The notes under the pieces: model-generated
The model's input: the letters and a program-made list of their open reading frames with translations, nothing else
Database searches by the model: none
What the model was told of the DNA's origin: nothing
Shown: one piece after another, positions 1-14,318 of the stretch
Position numbering within the stretch: position 1 is the first letter of the stretch
Layout of the letters: each line of letters begins with the position of its first letter
From: Limanda limanda
Taxonomy: Eukaryota; Chordata; Actinopteri; Pleuronectiformes; Pleuronectidae
Direction: 5' to 3'
DNA: 64,000 nucleotides
Assembly (NCBI RefSeq): GCF_963576545.1
Contig: NC_083653.1
Location: 16,031,358 to 16,095,357 of the forward strand
Translations under genes and position numbers: made by a program

Positions 1-623
1 ACCAATGATAGTGTAATTGCAAGGTCCCCAATTCAAAACGGAGCCTCGGATTTTAAACTACACATCATCCCCATTCCACTACCCTGAAATTAAATATCTA
101 ATTTAACAAAAAATGCCAAAAACATTTGTTCTCCAAAAAGCATTGCATTACAGCTGTGTCACTCTGTAAATTCCACATTTATCTATGTGATATAAACTGT
201 TAAAAACAACAGGCAGCATCTTGGGTGTGAATGGCTACAGTCAAGTCAAGCTTGTCCTCGAAATGTCCTGCTATGTTTATTAAGATTTCTCCCCTTTTTG
301 CCTAATTTCGTACTTAAATAAACCAGGGTGGTGATTCGCAGACTTGATGACTGCTAACTGTGGTTTTATGTTTCACTTATGAAGAGCACAGTAAAAAACC
401 CAAGCTATTTAGGGCCAATCTCAATTCTGTCTGTTAATTAAATTCAACAGAGAGCAAACTCCCTTTGAAGAAAGGCCGTTAAAATGTTTGGGATATTTCC
501 TCCACATTTGCTTTCAAAAATAACCAAACCCTGAGACCACAGTCGACATAAAGTTTCACCCTCGAGAAACATGAAAACTGGAGAGAGACGTGGAAGGAAA
601 CAATCAAGATAAATCTGAACCCA

Positions 624-793
<170 letters not shown>

Positions 794-3700
794 CATTGCT
801 TGGCAGGGTACTGAGGCCAGTACCATGAGTTGTATTTAATGTTTTATGTATGCAGGGTAACCATGAGGAGAGAAAATAAACCAAAAGTTATTTTGATTGT
901 CAGCACATTTCAGCACGTCCCTATCCAGTGAGGAAACGATTAACAGACTCGACATATTATGGATTTTAAGAGGGCAGGAGAATGACCTAATCGCTATTGT
1001 TTCATGTGGTTCAGACGAAGTAATGATTTTCACTTTGCTCTTTTGTCGACTTCAAATCTGTTTATTTTGTGAACTTTTGTTTGCAGATGATTAAACAAAA
1101 TCTTTGTGTGCATTCCTTTGCATGCATTACCACCTTGAACAAAGGCAAATACATTTGTCTGCCACTCATGGTCGACCGAGGATACACCCTGTACTTCATT
1201 GGCTCTAGTGGCTCCAAATTAAAGAATAAACCATTTGTACCTTAGTAACTTACATATCAACTGTAACCTTTACAGAAATAAAAATGCAACAATGACGATT
1301 TGTCATATTAGTAGCATGAGATGAAACCGTTCCTAACTGCTTCACGGTGTAAGTTGCTGGTTGGTTGCTAAGTATAAAGTTTGGTAGGGTTGGGTGATAA
1401 AACAATATCAAATATCGCATATATTTTAATCTATAGCAATATAACAAAATTCCAATATATAATTTAATACATTTATCCATAAAGAAGAGTTTAAAATGTC
1501 AACTTTCACACTGGAGCAAAAAGTAGTCTTAAAAGACTTATATAACTATTGATGTTGACTAAAATTAACACTTTTAGGTAGAATTTATAAAATGTATCTT
1601 GATTATAATTACATGTTATTTAACTTATTACATTCATATTACCCAGCCCTAGGTTTCAGTGTGAAAACTCAATGATGCTGTGTGCAGTCGGTGCTCATCA
1701 GTTTGGCTGCTGTTTCTCAAGAAATAGTTCCAGCATGTCTCATTACTAAAAACCACACATTTGATTTCCAGATATGGGTTAATGTATCTCAGCTCTAATC
1801 TCCTCCAGTCCACATACACCTTTCACTGCTTTTATCTTTCTGAGGAGAATGACCCATTTTAATGACGTTGCTCGTCTTTATAACCTAAAATCATTTCAGA
1901 TACTACACCTCATAGAAAATGGGATAAATGCTGAGATGCTCCTTAGGATTTTAGGCTATCAAGTTATTATGGACAATATGAATGAATATATGTATTATCA
2001 GAGAAAACTCCTATTGCGCAACTTTAAAATCTTTTGGCCCTTCTCTCTGCTCCGACCTCGTGTCATATTTTTGGAGCTGAGCTGACGGACGTGTCATTCC
2101 TCCCTCCTCTGTCCTTCCCCGGGGCCTCTGTGTGTTTTAATGCTTAAGGACTAGCACTTACAGGTTTTTGAGGGCTTGTGGTTTGCGTGTGTGCATGAGA
2201 GGGAACAAGAGAAAGTGAGTTCCACCATTTGCATGTGCCAGTTCTGATCAGCTTTGTGATGGAAAAACCATGCAGGACAAACTTCTCAATATTCACCTCC
2301 AGTTTTATGTGCATTTATTGTGCTATGATTCTGGTCAAAACATATTAATAAGCTAACAGTATGTTTTATTTCAACACACACACACAAACATGCACCTGGC
2401 AGATGTACGTGTTATAACTTAATAGCCGTGCAAGAGCACTTAACCCTTACATAGTTTGTAGGTTCATGACATGACTTAGCGGTCTCTAATGGAAAGAATG
2501 TAGAACAGTTCTCATATACAGTTTTATTAAATCTCAGCAGGTATAACAATGGACTCATGGCTGTTTATGATTCCTGTTCTTCATTCCTTCCGTCATTTTT
2601 GTTTTTACCAGTAATTCTGAAATCCTTTTTAAATTACTGACGTTTGGCCTCATCTTTCAAATGACAGTTTCAGAATTTGGGGCAAGTTCTTATCTTGCAG
2701 TGACTTTCAGGGAGTGAACAGGCATATATTGGTTTAAGGACACTTGATAGATGCAGTCTCTGTGTTAAAGTGGCCAGTGCTTCTTATCAGTTTGATAGGA
2801 CCAGTAATGTGCTACCCAAGTTGAGACGTGTCTTACAAGGTATTTAATGATAATGTTCAGTTATCTGGTTACTAATCCTCCCCGCTTCGTGAAAATATGC
2901 CTCTGCTGTGTTTCAACCAACTTGACACCATGACCTCAACAGCTCTGACTCCCAGAGGTGCAGTTGGAAGTATTTCAACACCAGAGGCAGCAGTTTGCTC
3001 AGTTGCATAGCTTTCATGTCTGCACATCTGAAGCTGCAGAAGTCTTCTGTAATTCATCCTTCTCCGCCTGTAACCTCAAACAGTTGGTCTCTGCAAAGCT
3101 GCAGCACCTTGATGAATGCAGGGTCGATACTGATGATAAAAGACAACTCTGATTGGGATTGTGAAAGCTAGTGGTAAGTTGTGATTGGCCAGATGTAGAT
3201 GGGTAGCTTAGGGTTAGGCTATGATGACCGTCTCAGTGAGAGAGGAGTGTTATAAGATATCTGATGATAAAACCAGTCATACATTCATTCACACACACAT
3301 TTGCAGACACAAACTCTCTTTCTACAGACAAATGGCGAGGGAGCAAAAAACCCACATACCTCCCACTCTCCTGCAGGGTTCCTGGCCCAGTGAAGCTAAT
3401 CAGATTGATTCCCAGAGAAAAAAAAGCAAAGATAATTGTATATACTTGTCTGTCATCAATACAATATTTTTAGATTTTGTTCTTTCTGTTTCATCTTTTT
3501 CCTTTTTTTCTCTCTATCAGGGTTGCGTGAGAACATTTTCCGTTATGATGCGATCTGTGTGGCGACGATACAGAAAAAGTGTGCAGTAGAGAAAAAGGTC
3601 CCATTAATAACAACCTATATAAAAGCATAAAAAAGTTTATCGTGATCTATTTTTGCCTTCTTAGTGAAGCCATTTTACTGAAATAGTAACAAAACCCTTT

Positions 3701-5057
3701 TGAATTTTGAATTTATGTCTGAAGAAGTGGCGTATTAATGAGTTTGACCCTCTCAAAACTTCTGCACTCTAAAACGTTTGGATACAACTGCAGCCTATGA
3801 CTATTTTCCTGGCCTTAACCCCACAATATGTTTGTAATGGGGCCGTGAAAATGTAGCCACTAAAACAGTTGGAAATAGACCTGTTGAATGCTGTCAATGA
3901 CACTGGTTACTTTAACTATGGATCAGCACCCAAAATAAGGTACAGGCCCGTTTTACGCTGGTCGTTCTCCGCGTTACGATCACAGCCAAGGCCTCAACAG
4001 AGTCCTGAGCAGAGAGAAACCTTGAACGTCTTAATGTCATATGAATGTCGTCAAATACAGTCACTAAGTCCTGATAGAGTGTGAGTGGTAACTTTGAGCA
4101 GAAGTGAAAGGAATGTCCCCTCATGAGTGTAGTGGAGGTCTGATGACCACCGGGCGTTCACTGTTGGTAAAAGTATCAGCCAGCGTTGACACACCACAGG
4201 TCTCGTCTGTGCATGTGTGTTCGAATAAGCTGTTATTTAAATGTTATTTTCAGCTGAGATGGTTAAATAATAGATATATACAGTATCAACTAGACTGTTA
4301 TCGTTGTAGCCCCAGACATTACTAAGGAACATGAGAGAGCCTATTGTGCTGTACGTTTTAGTTTCAGCATTATTCTTTCCTTTAAAATAACATTAAGGGA
4401 GATTTACATTATTCCAAAGCAGCAGATGATGATGATGGATAATTCATGATTTGATCAATACCAATAATTATGCGACTTCATTAAAAAAGCTTTCTGATTT
4501 TAGTCTGGTATACTTTCTGGTCTGTTACTTGAGTCATTTTTAATTAGAATAGTTCCACATGCATGTTACTAAATACATGACTTTAATCTGGGTATTTGCA
4601 GATCCCCTACAAAAATGTCTTAAATACATTGAGGCTGATCACAATAATATTAAGGTTCACTGAACGCTACATCCATCATACTTTAAAATAAGGAATTTTG
4701 TAAGACAATCTTTTGACGTTGTGCATAGTTTGTAATGTTCTTTATCAATGATACAGATATGAACCTGTAGTTTGCGAGATAACAGGGCTCTTCAAGTGTT
4801 ATTCTCTTCTAGACTACATTACATTATCCTCAGTCATTGGAATTGTAAATAATAAATATGTGACGCTGAAATTCCTTCATATTCGTCATACTTGACATGG
4901 GTCTTAAATTGAATTCATTATTGTCTTAAAAAGGTCTTAAATAGTCTTGAATTTATCTTGGTGAAACCATCTAAACCTTGTTTATTAGTTATGTCATTGA
5001 TACACTACGTTCTAGGGGAACATGAGAGAGAGCTGTTTAAAGCCGAGATAATCATTT

Positions 5058-5200
5058 GGCAAGTCAAGTCAATTTTATTTAGATTTCTCATCAACATAAT
5101 TAAACAACAATTTCCATAAAAGGCTTTTTAATAAGTAAATCATACAGCACCCTCTATCCAAATGGGAAAAAAAAGCTATGGACTGATCTCATTGCAATAC
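5058..5200 (+). repeat. dispersed teleost repeat fragment
   Basis: AAGTCAAGTCAATTTTATTT, followed by CATACAGCACCCTCTATCC and AATGGGAAAAAAAA, is the eroded start of a frequent fish repeat. The same family seems to occur at 38725-38875. Confidence 0.45.
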
Positions 5201-7971
5201 ATATTTTAACATTTACAGAGTATAAGATATTGCTAGTAGTTTCCCAGGAGATATGGACAACACAAATTAGTTTGCTGAATTTAATCACTTTCATTCAGTT
5301 CAAGGATTTGTATACATTATGTAGTTTGGTCCCAAGCAATACATTTTTGGATAAACCCTAAACATAATCAGAAATAACTTCAACTCATTTTTTACTTAAA
5401 CCAAAAGGCACTGCATTGTGTGTTTCCTCTGTGGTCTGAGTAAAACTGGAAACCTTGAATTTGTAATCCACCAGAAATACTAAAAAATAGATGGCCTTAA
5501 TAAAAACTACACAATACAAGATAAAATATCAATACTTTCCAGGGACTTTTTATGGACAGTGATACTCGTCCAGGCCAACAGGAGGTTAACCAGCTTTTGA
5601 TCTGCACACAAACAGAACGTGTATCTCATAGCTTTAGTTTCAACTTCATGGATATTAGAGGGTATCAAGCGTATTGTATTTGATAACATAGTAAACTTGG
5701 TGCTTTAGTTTAAAACGAATTCTGGTGTTAGTTGACCACATGATACTGTTCCAGTACATAGCGACTCTGCAGCCCTGTTTAATCTGACATAAAGGAGTTT
5801 GAAATAATGTATTGTAACTTCTCCCCTGTGGATTAATACACATGCAGTCACACACTCGCACAGCCATGTCATGTAAGAGGCACGTCTCCTCCCGGTGCTG
5901 CTGAGAATAACCAGATTATTTTATCTGGAGACACCAGCTCCTTTAGACGTGGTAGCGATGGAACAAACTCCCCACTTCTGTCTCCATCTGTCCGTCTCCC
6001 TCTGACTCTATCTCACACTCTTCGTTTCCCACTCACTTCCAATAAAAAAATATTACGAGACAGTTTAAAGTTAGTAAAACCTGTGCGCACATGTTGTGTG
6101 TAGTTGGACAGGCGTGTGTCTTTGTGTCTGTTAACGGACAAAGGTAAGAAAACGTGATCTTAGGGTAACAACATCTGAGGGCTCACATGCTGCCCGTTAA
6201 AAGATTTTACAGCCGATCTTTTTGGATGACGTGAAGGTCGGGGGTGAAGGGTGAGGGGTCTTTGGTTGGAGGGACAGCCCGAGCGGTGAGCAGCCTGAAG
6301 AAGCAACTGTAGGTAGAGTCTACAATCATGTAAAGGATATATCAGACAAATTGTTGGCATTCTGTATGTTAGGAGAGAAAAGGATTTTTTCAGCCCAGTT
6401 AAGATGCAAAATAGACTCTTCACATGATTTTCTCAAGATAAAGACCAGTTGAAGATATAAAATGGATATAATATTCTTAATTCCCCTCAAACTATTTAAA
6501 AGTAATATTTCCAATATGCCAACATCAGTTATGTTGCAACTGTTAGCTGTAATGTACTAAATAAAGTGTACACTTAAACATCATTTATCTACCCCTTTTT
6601 CAAACATATACTAGCATTGATAAAAATCAATTTGCCGGTGCTTGTTTCTGCCGAGATGAACACACAATCCTCTATGAACCAGCCGTGTGTGAAATAATGA
6701 GATCAAATTTAAAATGAGTCACTTTCCCTTGAATAAAACATTTACTGTTCAGATGTAACGTAACCTGGTGCAGCAGTTACATAGAATCAAGGTTTTGATT
6801 GAAAAAATACAGATGAATGATCTATTTATCACAATCCACAGTCAGTGAAGCCAGTCGGGAAGGAGAGGGACAACATCTTTTCCAGTTCTGAAGTACTTGA
6901 TACTATAGCATCGTCTATGCTGACCTCTTTAGGAGTCAGCTTTGTTGTTAATGAACAGTTTCTTCCCTCTAAAACTTAAAACATGACTCTAGCTGCCAGT
7001 AGTTGCTGATTGGTCCCAACCACTGTGGTTTGGCCCCGAGCAAATAGCTGGAAGTCTGAAGATAGATTTGGATGGTTAGGTGTTTTGCCAATTTTTCTTG
7101 TGTCGTTTCTTTTGTTGAATATGCAAAATTATCTGTAAGATTTCACTCAAAGGCTTGTTTAAAAGCTTGATGTTAAATAGATCTTTATCAGGAATGAACT
7201 TTATCACTCTTCATATTTACATATGACCTCAATGGCATAGAATAACCACTGCCAACTAGTGTTGTGAGGGTGTAATTGCATATAAATAGAGATCCACCAT
7301 GAGTAAAAGACACAAAGCTCCAACTTACATCTTGTTGCATTTAATCATCCTCTCATTTTTCTTCTGCTCTTTTTCCCCCTCCACCTGTTTCTTATACACA
7401 TAATATTCTCCCTCTCTGAGAAGCCTTGACTTTGTAGAAGATAAGGGTGAGGACAGTATCACATTAATGAAGAGACTCATTATCAAATGTATGAGGGCTG
7501 GAGTCACCAAGCCCCATCAATCTGCTGCTATGAGACAAGTAGTGAAAGAAACGCTGACGGTGAGATTGAGAGAGGCAAGGACGGATGGAGGGAGGATGAG
7601 GTGGACATGAAGGCAAGGAGGGACCTCTGCGATAAAGAAGGCATTAATGGTTTCATCTCTTTCCCATGCTCTGTTATTCTCTCCTTCTCTCCCTCACACC
7701 CACAAACACACAGTCAACTGCCCCTTCCTCACTGTGTTTTCTTAGGACACTGATACTCCCCACTTCAAAGAGCAGCAATGAACTTTTGCCATGTATATTT
7801 GGGCCTTAAACACACAGACGCACACACACACACACTCGCACACTCTCTTCCTCTGTGGTTTTCTCTCTGTGGTCTTTCATCCTGCCCGTGTGTCTCTTTG
7901 TTAGCCTTAGCGGAGCAGAGGAACTGAATCTAAAATAACCTCCATCATAGTTATCATATTTACAAATGCAT

Positions 7972-7973
<2 letters not shown>

Positions 7974-8020
<47 letters not shown>

Positions 8021-8028
8021 CACACACG
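7974..8028. repeat. (CA)n microsatellite with one CG interruption
   Basis: A CA run interrupted once near 8013. Confidence 0.95.
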
Positions 8029-8999
8029 GAAATACAAAGTCTCCCTGACTCACATAACACTTTTGTTGTACTCATAGCATAGGCCAAGAAAACAACTTAG
8101 GAAATCACTCCAGTCTCTTTGGCTTCTGAGGAAGGGCGTCCAACAGGATCGTCCAAGTCACAACCGCTGCTGCCTGGGAGGAAGGAAGAAGCTTCTGCAT
8201 ATGGATGAAAATGAAATTGTTCCTCAAGATCTCTTAAGTGGGTTCACACATATAACATCAGAGCTAAAGTCGAGGGTTAAAGGTCACAAGGCTTGTCTCT
8301 TGGTCTGATCTGCTGCAGCGTTATTGCAGCATCTTTTCAATCAAACTAATCAAACTTAATTTTCCATGAAAGATTATATGAATCACATCATTAGGCAAAC
8401 ACATTCATGAACATTTGCTTCTATAGTCATTCAAAATGTTAGTATGTGTTCATGCTCATGAATGTGATAATATAGAGGTTTTGAAGCCAGGAAGTGACAG
8501 TGTTGCGGTAACGTTTTGTGCACACCAGTGCGTAAATGTGTGACTGCATCAGTGTCTGTCCGTCAAACAACGCTTACACCAGCAGTAAGTGCAGCGATGA
8601 TACTGCCGGCTGCTATCAGACCCCGAAGCCTGAGGCCGTGACAAAGACACACCACAGAGACCTGGTTCATCTTTTCTCACCCTCTCCAGCACTAAGAGCT
8701 CGATAAGAGCATGCTGGCCTATACCGCTTAGCGACATGCTACATGACAAGCACACATTCAACTTTAACGGTTACAATATGTAAGGTCGGTTAGAGGCACT
8801 GCATGAGGTGTGACAGTGTCAGAAGTTGCTGACTCCAGTACATTAGTGTGGAAGTGTAAAGGCTATTTGTGTGTCTGGAAGTGAGGTAAATGCACTTTGG
8901 AAACAGGCCTGTAACAACAAGAGCCCAAGGTTTCACATTAGGACATGTTGAGTGTCCAACCTTTAAGGTGTATGTGTGTGTGTGTGTGTGCATATACTA

Positions 9000-9290
9000 G
9001 TTCACTGGGTGGGGACAAATTTGAGACTAAAGAACAGTAAATTGGCATGTTCTTCCTGGGTCTGTGTGGGTTTTCTCCAAGAGTCCAGCTTCCTCCCACA
9101 GTCCAGACATGCACAATGGGGTTGGGTTAACCAGTGTAACTCTAAATTGTCTGTAGAAGTGGGTGTGAAAGGTTATTTGTCTCTGTATGTTGCTCCTGCG
9201 ATACACTGGTGACCTGTCCAGATTGTACCCTACCTCTCACCCAATGACAGCTGGGATTGGCTCCAGCTTCCCCTGCAACCATTTAGGTTA
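9000..9290 (+). mobile_element. L2-like LINE 3'-end repeat (teleost)
   Basis: A strong match in memory to a very common vertebrate/fish repeat: TGGCATGTTCTTCCTGGGTC, TGTGGGTTTTCTCC, CAGCTTCCTCCCACAGTCCA, CTCTAAATTGTCTGTAG, ACTGGTGACCTGTCCAG and AGCTGGGATTGGCTCCAGC. These blocks appear in the expected order. The family name (L2/Maui group) is a recollection. No reverse-transcriptase frame is present, so it is a dead 3' fragment. Confidence 0.6.
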
Positions 9291-9654
9291 GATGATGTAG
9301 GTAATAGATGAATGGTTAGGGTTAGCAAGTAGTGGAAATAGTTAGTTTTAGGCTAAGTCTCAAGGAAATTAAGGTTCTCCAAACTACTACAGAAATCTTA
9401 CAATGAAATATTTGCTCTTCCGATTCATTTATTTCACTGCAATGTGAGGGTTCATGGAAGGAAAAGCTAAAAAAAGGTTGAACCTTCTCATCAGATACCA
9501 CTAGAGACAGTGGAAGGTCGCTCTGCTCCATGTCTTGAACCCTTTGGGAGTTTAGCATGTTTCTGCTCTACTTATTGACCGTGGAGTGGTGTAGCCATGT
9601 GGGTGTTATCTGATGAACAACTGATGGTGCTTATAGCAGAGTTTACCCCCTGAG

Positions 9655-9800
9655 AGATTTTCCTGCACACTGTAAATCTCACTAATAAGGTCTGGGCGCC
9701 TGGCAAGCCCCCTCCATTTCACCGGCGGGTGATAAATAACCACGGCCTTGCCGACCAGACAGCAACCGGACAGAGCCAACTGACTACAAAGAGCGAGAGA
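9655..9800. promoter_or_regulatory. candidate conserved non-coding element
   Basis: A compact complex block containing TCACTAATAAGGTCTGGGCG, TTTCACCGGCGGGTGATAAA and CGGACAGAGCC, with an interrupted inverted pair around CACCGGCGGGTG. It stands out from the surrounding repeats. No database comparison was possible. Confidence 0.25.
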
Positions 9801-10504
9801 GCAATAACAGAATTTAGGGGTAATAACTGTGGATAGCAAAGCTGCAGGAGTCACTGTGTGATATTAGAGAAAGGAAAGCCATGAAGGAGACAAATGTGTG
9901 TATTTGTCTTTGTAACTGTGTGTAATTAAAAGGTCAGCGGTAGTATAAATGTTGCAACAAGGAGGGTGGCAGCTTGTCTTCCTCTGTCCAAGTTTGTGTG
10001 TATGTTGTTTCAATGAAAATCTGGTTAGTTTCTGTGTTTCTACAGTAATGACTGATTACTGATGGAGACAGCCGTCTGACGGAATGTCCTCACCCCCGCA
10101 AGCTCATTATTTACACACACAAACACACACACACACATTGGGCACACTTATCGCTTATCTTCTCAGCTTATGAAGGTTGAAGTGATACACACACACACAC
10201 TCGTAGAGTCAGGAGGAGCAGAGAGAGGTGATAGGGAGGTGGAGGGGAAGACGCAGATAGGAGGAGGGAGGTACGGAAGAGGGGAGTCTGGGAGATGAGG
10301 GGGAGGAGATGATTCAAAGTGAGGGAACTGTTGAGTTGCTGTTATGAATGACTTTCAGGGTGAGAGGAAGTGGCAGGAGGTCAGTATCATAACCTCTGAT
10401 CCCAACTTGCAGACGGTTTTCAACTCTGCTGATATTTATTACTGTGATAATTGATGAAATCATGAGTTTTTCTGTTTCCCTGGAAAAACAGGAAATTTTA
10501 ACAC

Positions 10505-10815
10505 CACTCTGCTTATAGCTTCGGACCTTTTGTAATTGTAACCTCCATCCGGATCATACAGGTTTTCTTTTTCATTCTCTTTAATACTGTAAGATAGGAC
10601 TTTTTTTACAACATTTTCAGAAATTTCTCAGAGAATAGTTCACAGATGTTGATGAATAAATCAAGCATGTTTAGGAGACTGATATTTCTAAGAGGGTGCA
10701 ATTTGGTGCAGATCCAAAGAGAAATCTAGATATAGTGAATTTAAATGTAGTTTCAAATGGGGACTTTTGGGCCTGACTCAAGGAATGCGCTCTTCTGACT
10801 ACCATAGTGTTTCGA
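10505..10815 (+). repeat. dispersed teleost repeat with internal duplicated block
   Basis: Blocks such as TTGTAATTGTAACCTCC, AATTTCTCAGAGAATAGTTC, GGTGCAGATCCAAA and GAATGCGCTCTTCTGACT follow a familiar fish repeat. The string ATGTTTAGGAGACTGATATT occurs here at about 10667 and again at about 10837, so part of the element is repeated next to it. Confidence 0.5.
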
Positions 10816-12389
10816 TCCTGATGAAAAACATTACACATGTTTAGGAGACTGATATTTATGAATGTATGAACTTTGGTGTTTATGTTTACATTTTATGTTG
10901 TTTCATGAGTGGACAACTGGCGGCTGTCTGTGTGTTACCTTCAGCCCATCTACCACATGTTTTAATCTAATAGTGGTTTTAGTTTGTGTACCGGAACAGA
11001 CTCACTCATTGGGTATGTTCATATTCCAGCGGACACTGCGCACAACTCTGAGCTGTGTGTGATGATGAGGTCTAGTCACAGAGGAAGTTGTTGGGTGGAC
11101 TGTGAGTCCATGGTCCACCTCCAGTTTCCTGGACTGGTCAGCAACCATGCAGAGTCGCTGTGCTCCATAAATAATGCATTAGCCCTTCTCATGTGCCCCC
11201 ACATGCCATGGAGGAAAGGTTTTATTAAATTATCTGTGATTCCTGTGTTTTTGTGTATCATGCATCATGAACCTGACTGTAATGGTCAAACATCATGTGG
11301 AACGTTATACATATTTGGCACGGATCATATGGAGCAAACAAAGCATTGCATACAGTTGAACCTTACTCATGTGTTGTTTGGATCACTAAAACATACTGAA
11401 ATACTAAGACAGTACTTTTTTTTAACAAGAAAACCTTATCCATCATGAAATACTTATTATCATAAACCTTTAATGATACTCAACTGGGTTTAATAAGGAT
11501 TTTTTTTATTAATTCATTAAGCAAGATAAAAAATAACATTAATCCAGGCGATTCTTTAGCCGTTGAGAAAATCATTGCATCTATTTTTTGTTTGAATTAA
11601 TACCAGTAAATAAACTGCTTTACATTATATGTAGATTTTTGTTTTCAGAGTGCGGATACAGATCACAGGAGTGTGTGTTTTTGGTAGAAACACTGCATCT
11701 AAACACATGTATTTATAAGATAAATCTGCAGTGCTATATTTCAGCTTTTAACCTGGCTCACAGCTTCCATCTCATTGTGCCCATTCTGGTGCTGGTTGCA
11801 GTTTTACAATATCAGAAAGAATTCTGCTACAGAGCGCTGGTCACCGGTTTATTAATATTAAACACATGTCCAACTCCCTTGTACCCTTAACAATACGCAT
11901 TCCAAGTGTGAAGCCGATAAGCGGAACAGTTCTCGAGATACATTGGTAATAGACAGACATACATTTGTAGAAATAGTAGATAGATGACTAATGTCCCGTA
12001 TTATACATATACACACTCACTGCTCTCTGTCTCAACCATGCCTCTAAACTAGGCAATCACACAATGATGTATGTGTGAATAATAAGGTGTTAATTCCAGA
12101 GGTGTTGCCAAAATGCTGTCCCCCCAACACACTCACACACCGACACTCAGCTCTTATTAGACCCTTCCACTCATTTCCTCTTTTTTTTTTTCCTTCCCTC
12201 ACTGTCTTTAAAATATGTTAGTGATTTGGCCTTTCCTGCCACAACCTCTGATGGCTTTATACGAAACAGACACACACAGACGCACACGTACACACAAAGT
12301 GCAGGACTGTGTGCCTTTGTGTTTGTGTGCACCGATCAGTGTTTGAGATTGTACAGCGTCACCTCTGCGCTTCACTAACTGTTGTTTCA

Positions 12390-12432
12390 ACACACACACA
12401 CACACACACCCACACACACACACACACACCCA

Positions 12433-12521
<89 letters not shown>
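12390..12521. repeat. (CA)n microsatellite with CCCA interruptions
   Basis: A long CA run whose left third carries CCCA interruptions; the right two thirds is perfect. Confidence 0.96.
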
Positions 12522-12523
<2 letters not shown>

Positions 12524-12724
12524 TATCTGACCCAACTTGTGATTACCTGGAGAGTGTTTGGGGCTTTAATATCCCTGATGGTGGTGTTTACAAGTTACAC
12601 GGTTTTCACTTGTAAGTTTCCTCCTGTTTCAAATACAGATGTCTAGGATTCAGGGCTTGGGGATGTTTACCTCTAGATAACTTTATTTTGACTGCTTTGT
12701 TTTGACTGCCTGTGCAGGGGTGCT

Positions 12725-12726
<2 letters not shown>

Positions 12727-12768
<42 letters not shown>

Positions 12769-12780
12769 TGTGTGTGCGTG
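12727..12780. repeat. (TG)n microsatellite
   Basis: A TG run about 200 bp from the CA run at 12390-12521. The two lie in opposite orientation and could pair as an inverted repeat. Confidence 0.95.
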
Positions 12781-14077
12781 TAGGGGAGGTTGCTGACAGA
12801 CATGAACAACAGGGCAACCCGGGGGTGAGAGGGGATTTGTAGACTTGTGTGCGTGTTGGTGGTTGTTTATGGCGTTAATGAGCTGCTCGGACCGGGTCTC
12901 TTTTGATTCCTCCACACCACCTCAGTGTGGAAGTGTTGTGTGCAAAGACATCTGCTTTCTGAACTTGATAATGAGACACCACAGACCTTTTCTCCAGACT
13001 GATTTTTAGCTAGCGCTGTTGCACAGACACAAATAGACGTGTCCTTACTTTCTACATAAGCTTGCATTTGCAGTGGCTTGTTTTTGTTTATGATGTGGAT
13101 CTTTTTAGAAGTTTCTTTTCTAGGAGAAATTTACAGGCAGCCCATATAGCACACATCTGCTCCATTGGCCTTTCGGGTGGATATCTATGCGTGCCACAGC
13201 AATGCATGTTTGTGTGCTAACTTAGCAAAGAAGCCCTTGCATTTTATTAGTTTATTTCTTTGCATCTGTTGAATGTTTGCTATGTTTTATATTTAGCTTT
13301 TACGTGCCCATATCTGAAATTAGCTCTGCCACAGTGGAGCTAATTCAGAGAAATATATACTAAAATAAGCTCCACATAAAACACATTCTCGGGTTTCCGC
13401 TCGCCTGACTCGCTCTGATCACTCTGCTGTAACCTGCTAATCACAAGCAGCACGACAGCATGCTGGTCACAGCCCACTATGTTTAGTGTTTACAAGACTG
13501 AGAAACGTCCCTGTTTAGACATGCTGTGCTCATATAGGCCGAGAGACAGCAGATGCAAACACATATACAGACACATAGACCGTGTGTTGTGTATATATCC
13601 ATGCATACAGCCCGCAACTACACATTTCTGTTGTTATAATTAGATTTGAGGTGAGGCAGTGCACGTCCTCAGACGGCAACATGAGGACATTCACCCAAAC
13701 TTCAGCGTGTCTGTGGCCTGGATGTTGCCTTTTGGAATAAGGTGGAGCATAATTTTAGATTTCTGACCATATAATGTAAAGACCATCATTCTCCACAACA
13801 TTGAATAATTTGTGTCACCGCAGTATAAAGAGCATAATTGGATTTTTACAAGTTGCTCTATCATCAGTATGGAAAGTAGTTTGCTCAGTTTGTTCCCTCT
13901 CCTCCCTCAGGTCACGTAAGGAGACGCCAGAAGAGATTAACTAGAAAGTATAATTATAACTTTTCACGGAATCTAAAATCACTATTGATTCTTTCAAACT
14001 CCTTGACTTCAGTTTTAGGTAATTGTTAGATATTGAGGTGAAACCTGAGAACCTGTACAGGAAGCCCAACTTGAATA

Positions 14078-14318
14078 AATGGTAAATAGTCTGTGTTTCT
14101 ATTGAACTCAAAGTGCTCTACGGTACAGTTTTGCCATTCACCCATTCATACACATATTCATACTTCTTTGTGCAGCACTTTTTATATCATACATCACTGA
14201 TCTCTCACACGCTGCCTGTTCAGGATCTTGCCAAAGAACACTTATACATGTGGATACTGGGAGACGTGGACTGAACGGGCTGTGGACGACCCGTTCAATC
14301 CCCTGAGCCATATCCCTC
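14078..14318 (-). mobile_element. tRNA-derived SINE, eroded
   Basis: Read on the minus strand, it begins with a tRNA-like GGGATATGGCTCAGGGGATT (A-box region), carries a degenerate B-box region and CTTGGCAAGATCC-like core, and ends in the fish-typical GGTGAATGGCAAAACTGTAC and ACTATTTACCA tail. This layout matches widespread teleost tRNA-SINEs. It is diverged and probably inactive. Confidence 0.65.

Larger units (their letters stand above)
9291..14077. other. intergenic DNA
   Basis: Apart from the candidate element at 9655-9800, the repeat at 10505-10815 and the paired CA/TG runs at 12.4-12.8 kb, I see unique non-coding sequence. The 154-codon frame at 10984-11448 has no homology I recognise and is not flanked by convincing splice sites. 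Confidence 0.65.
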
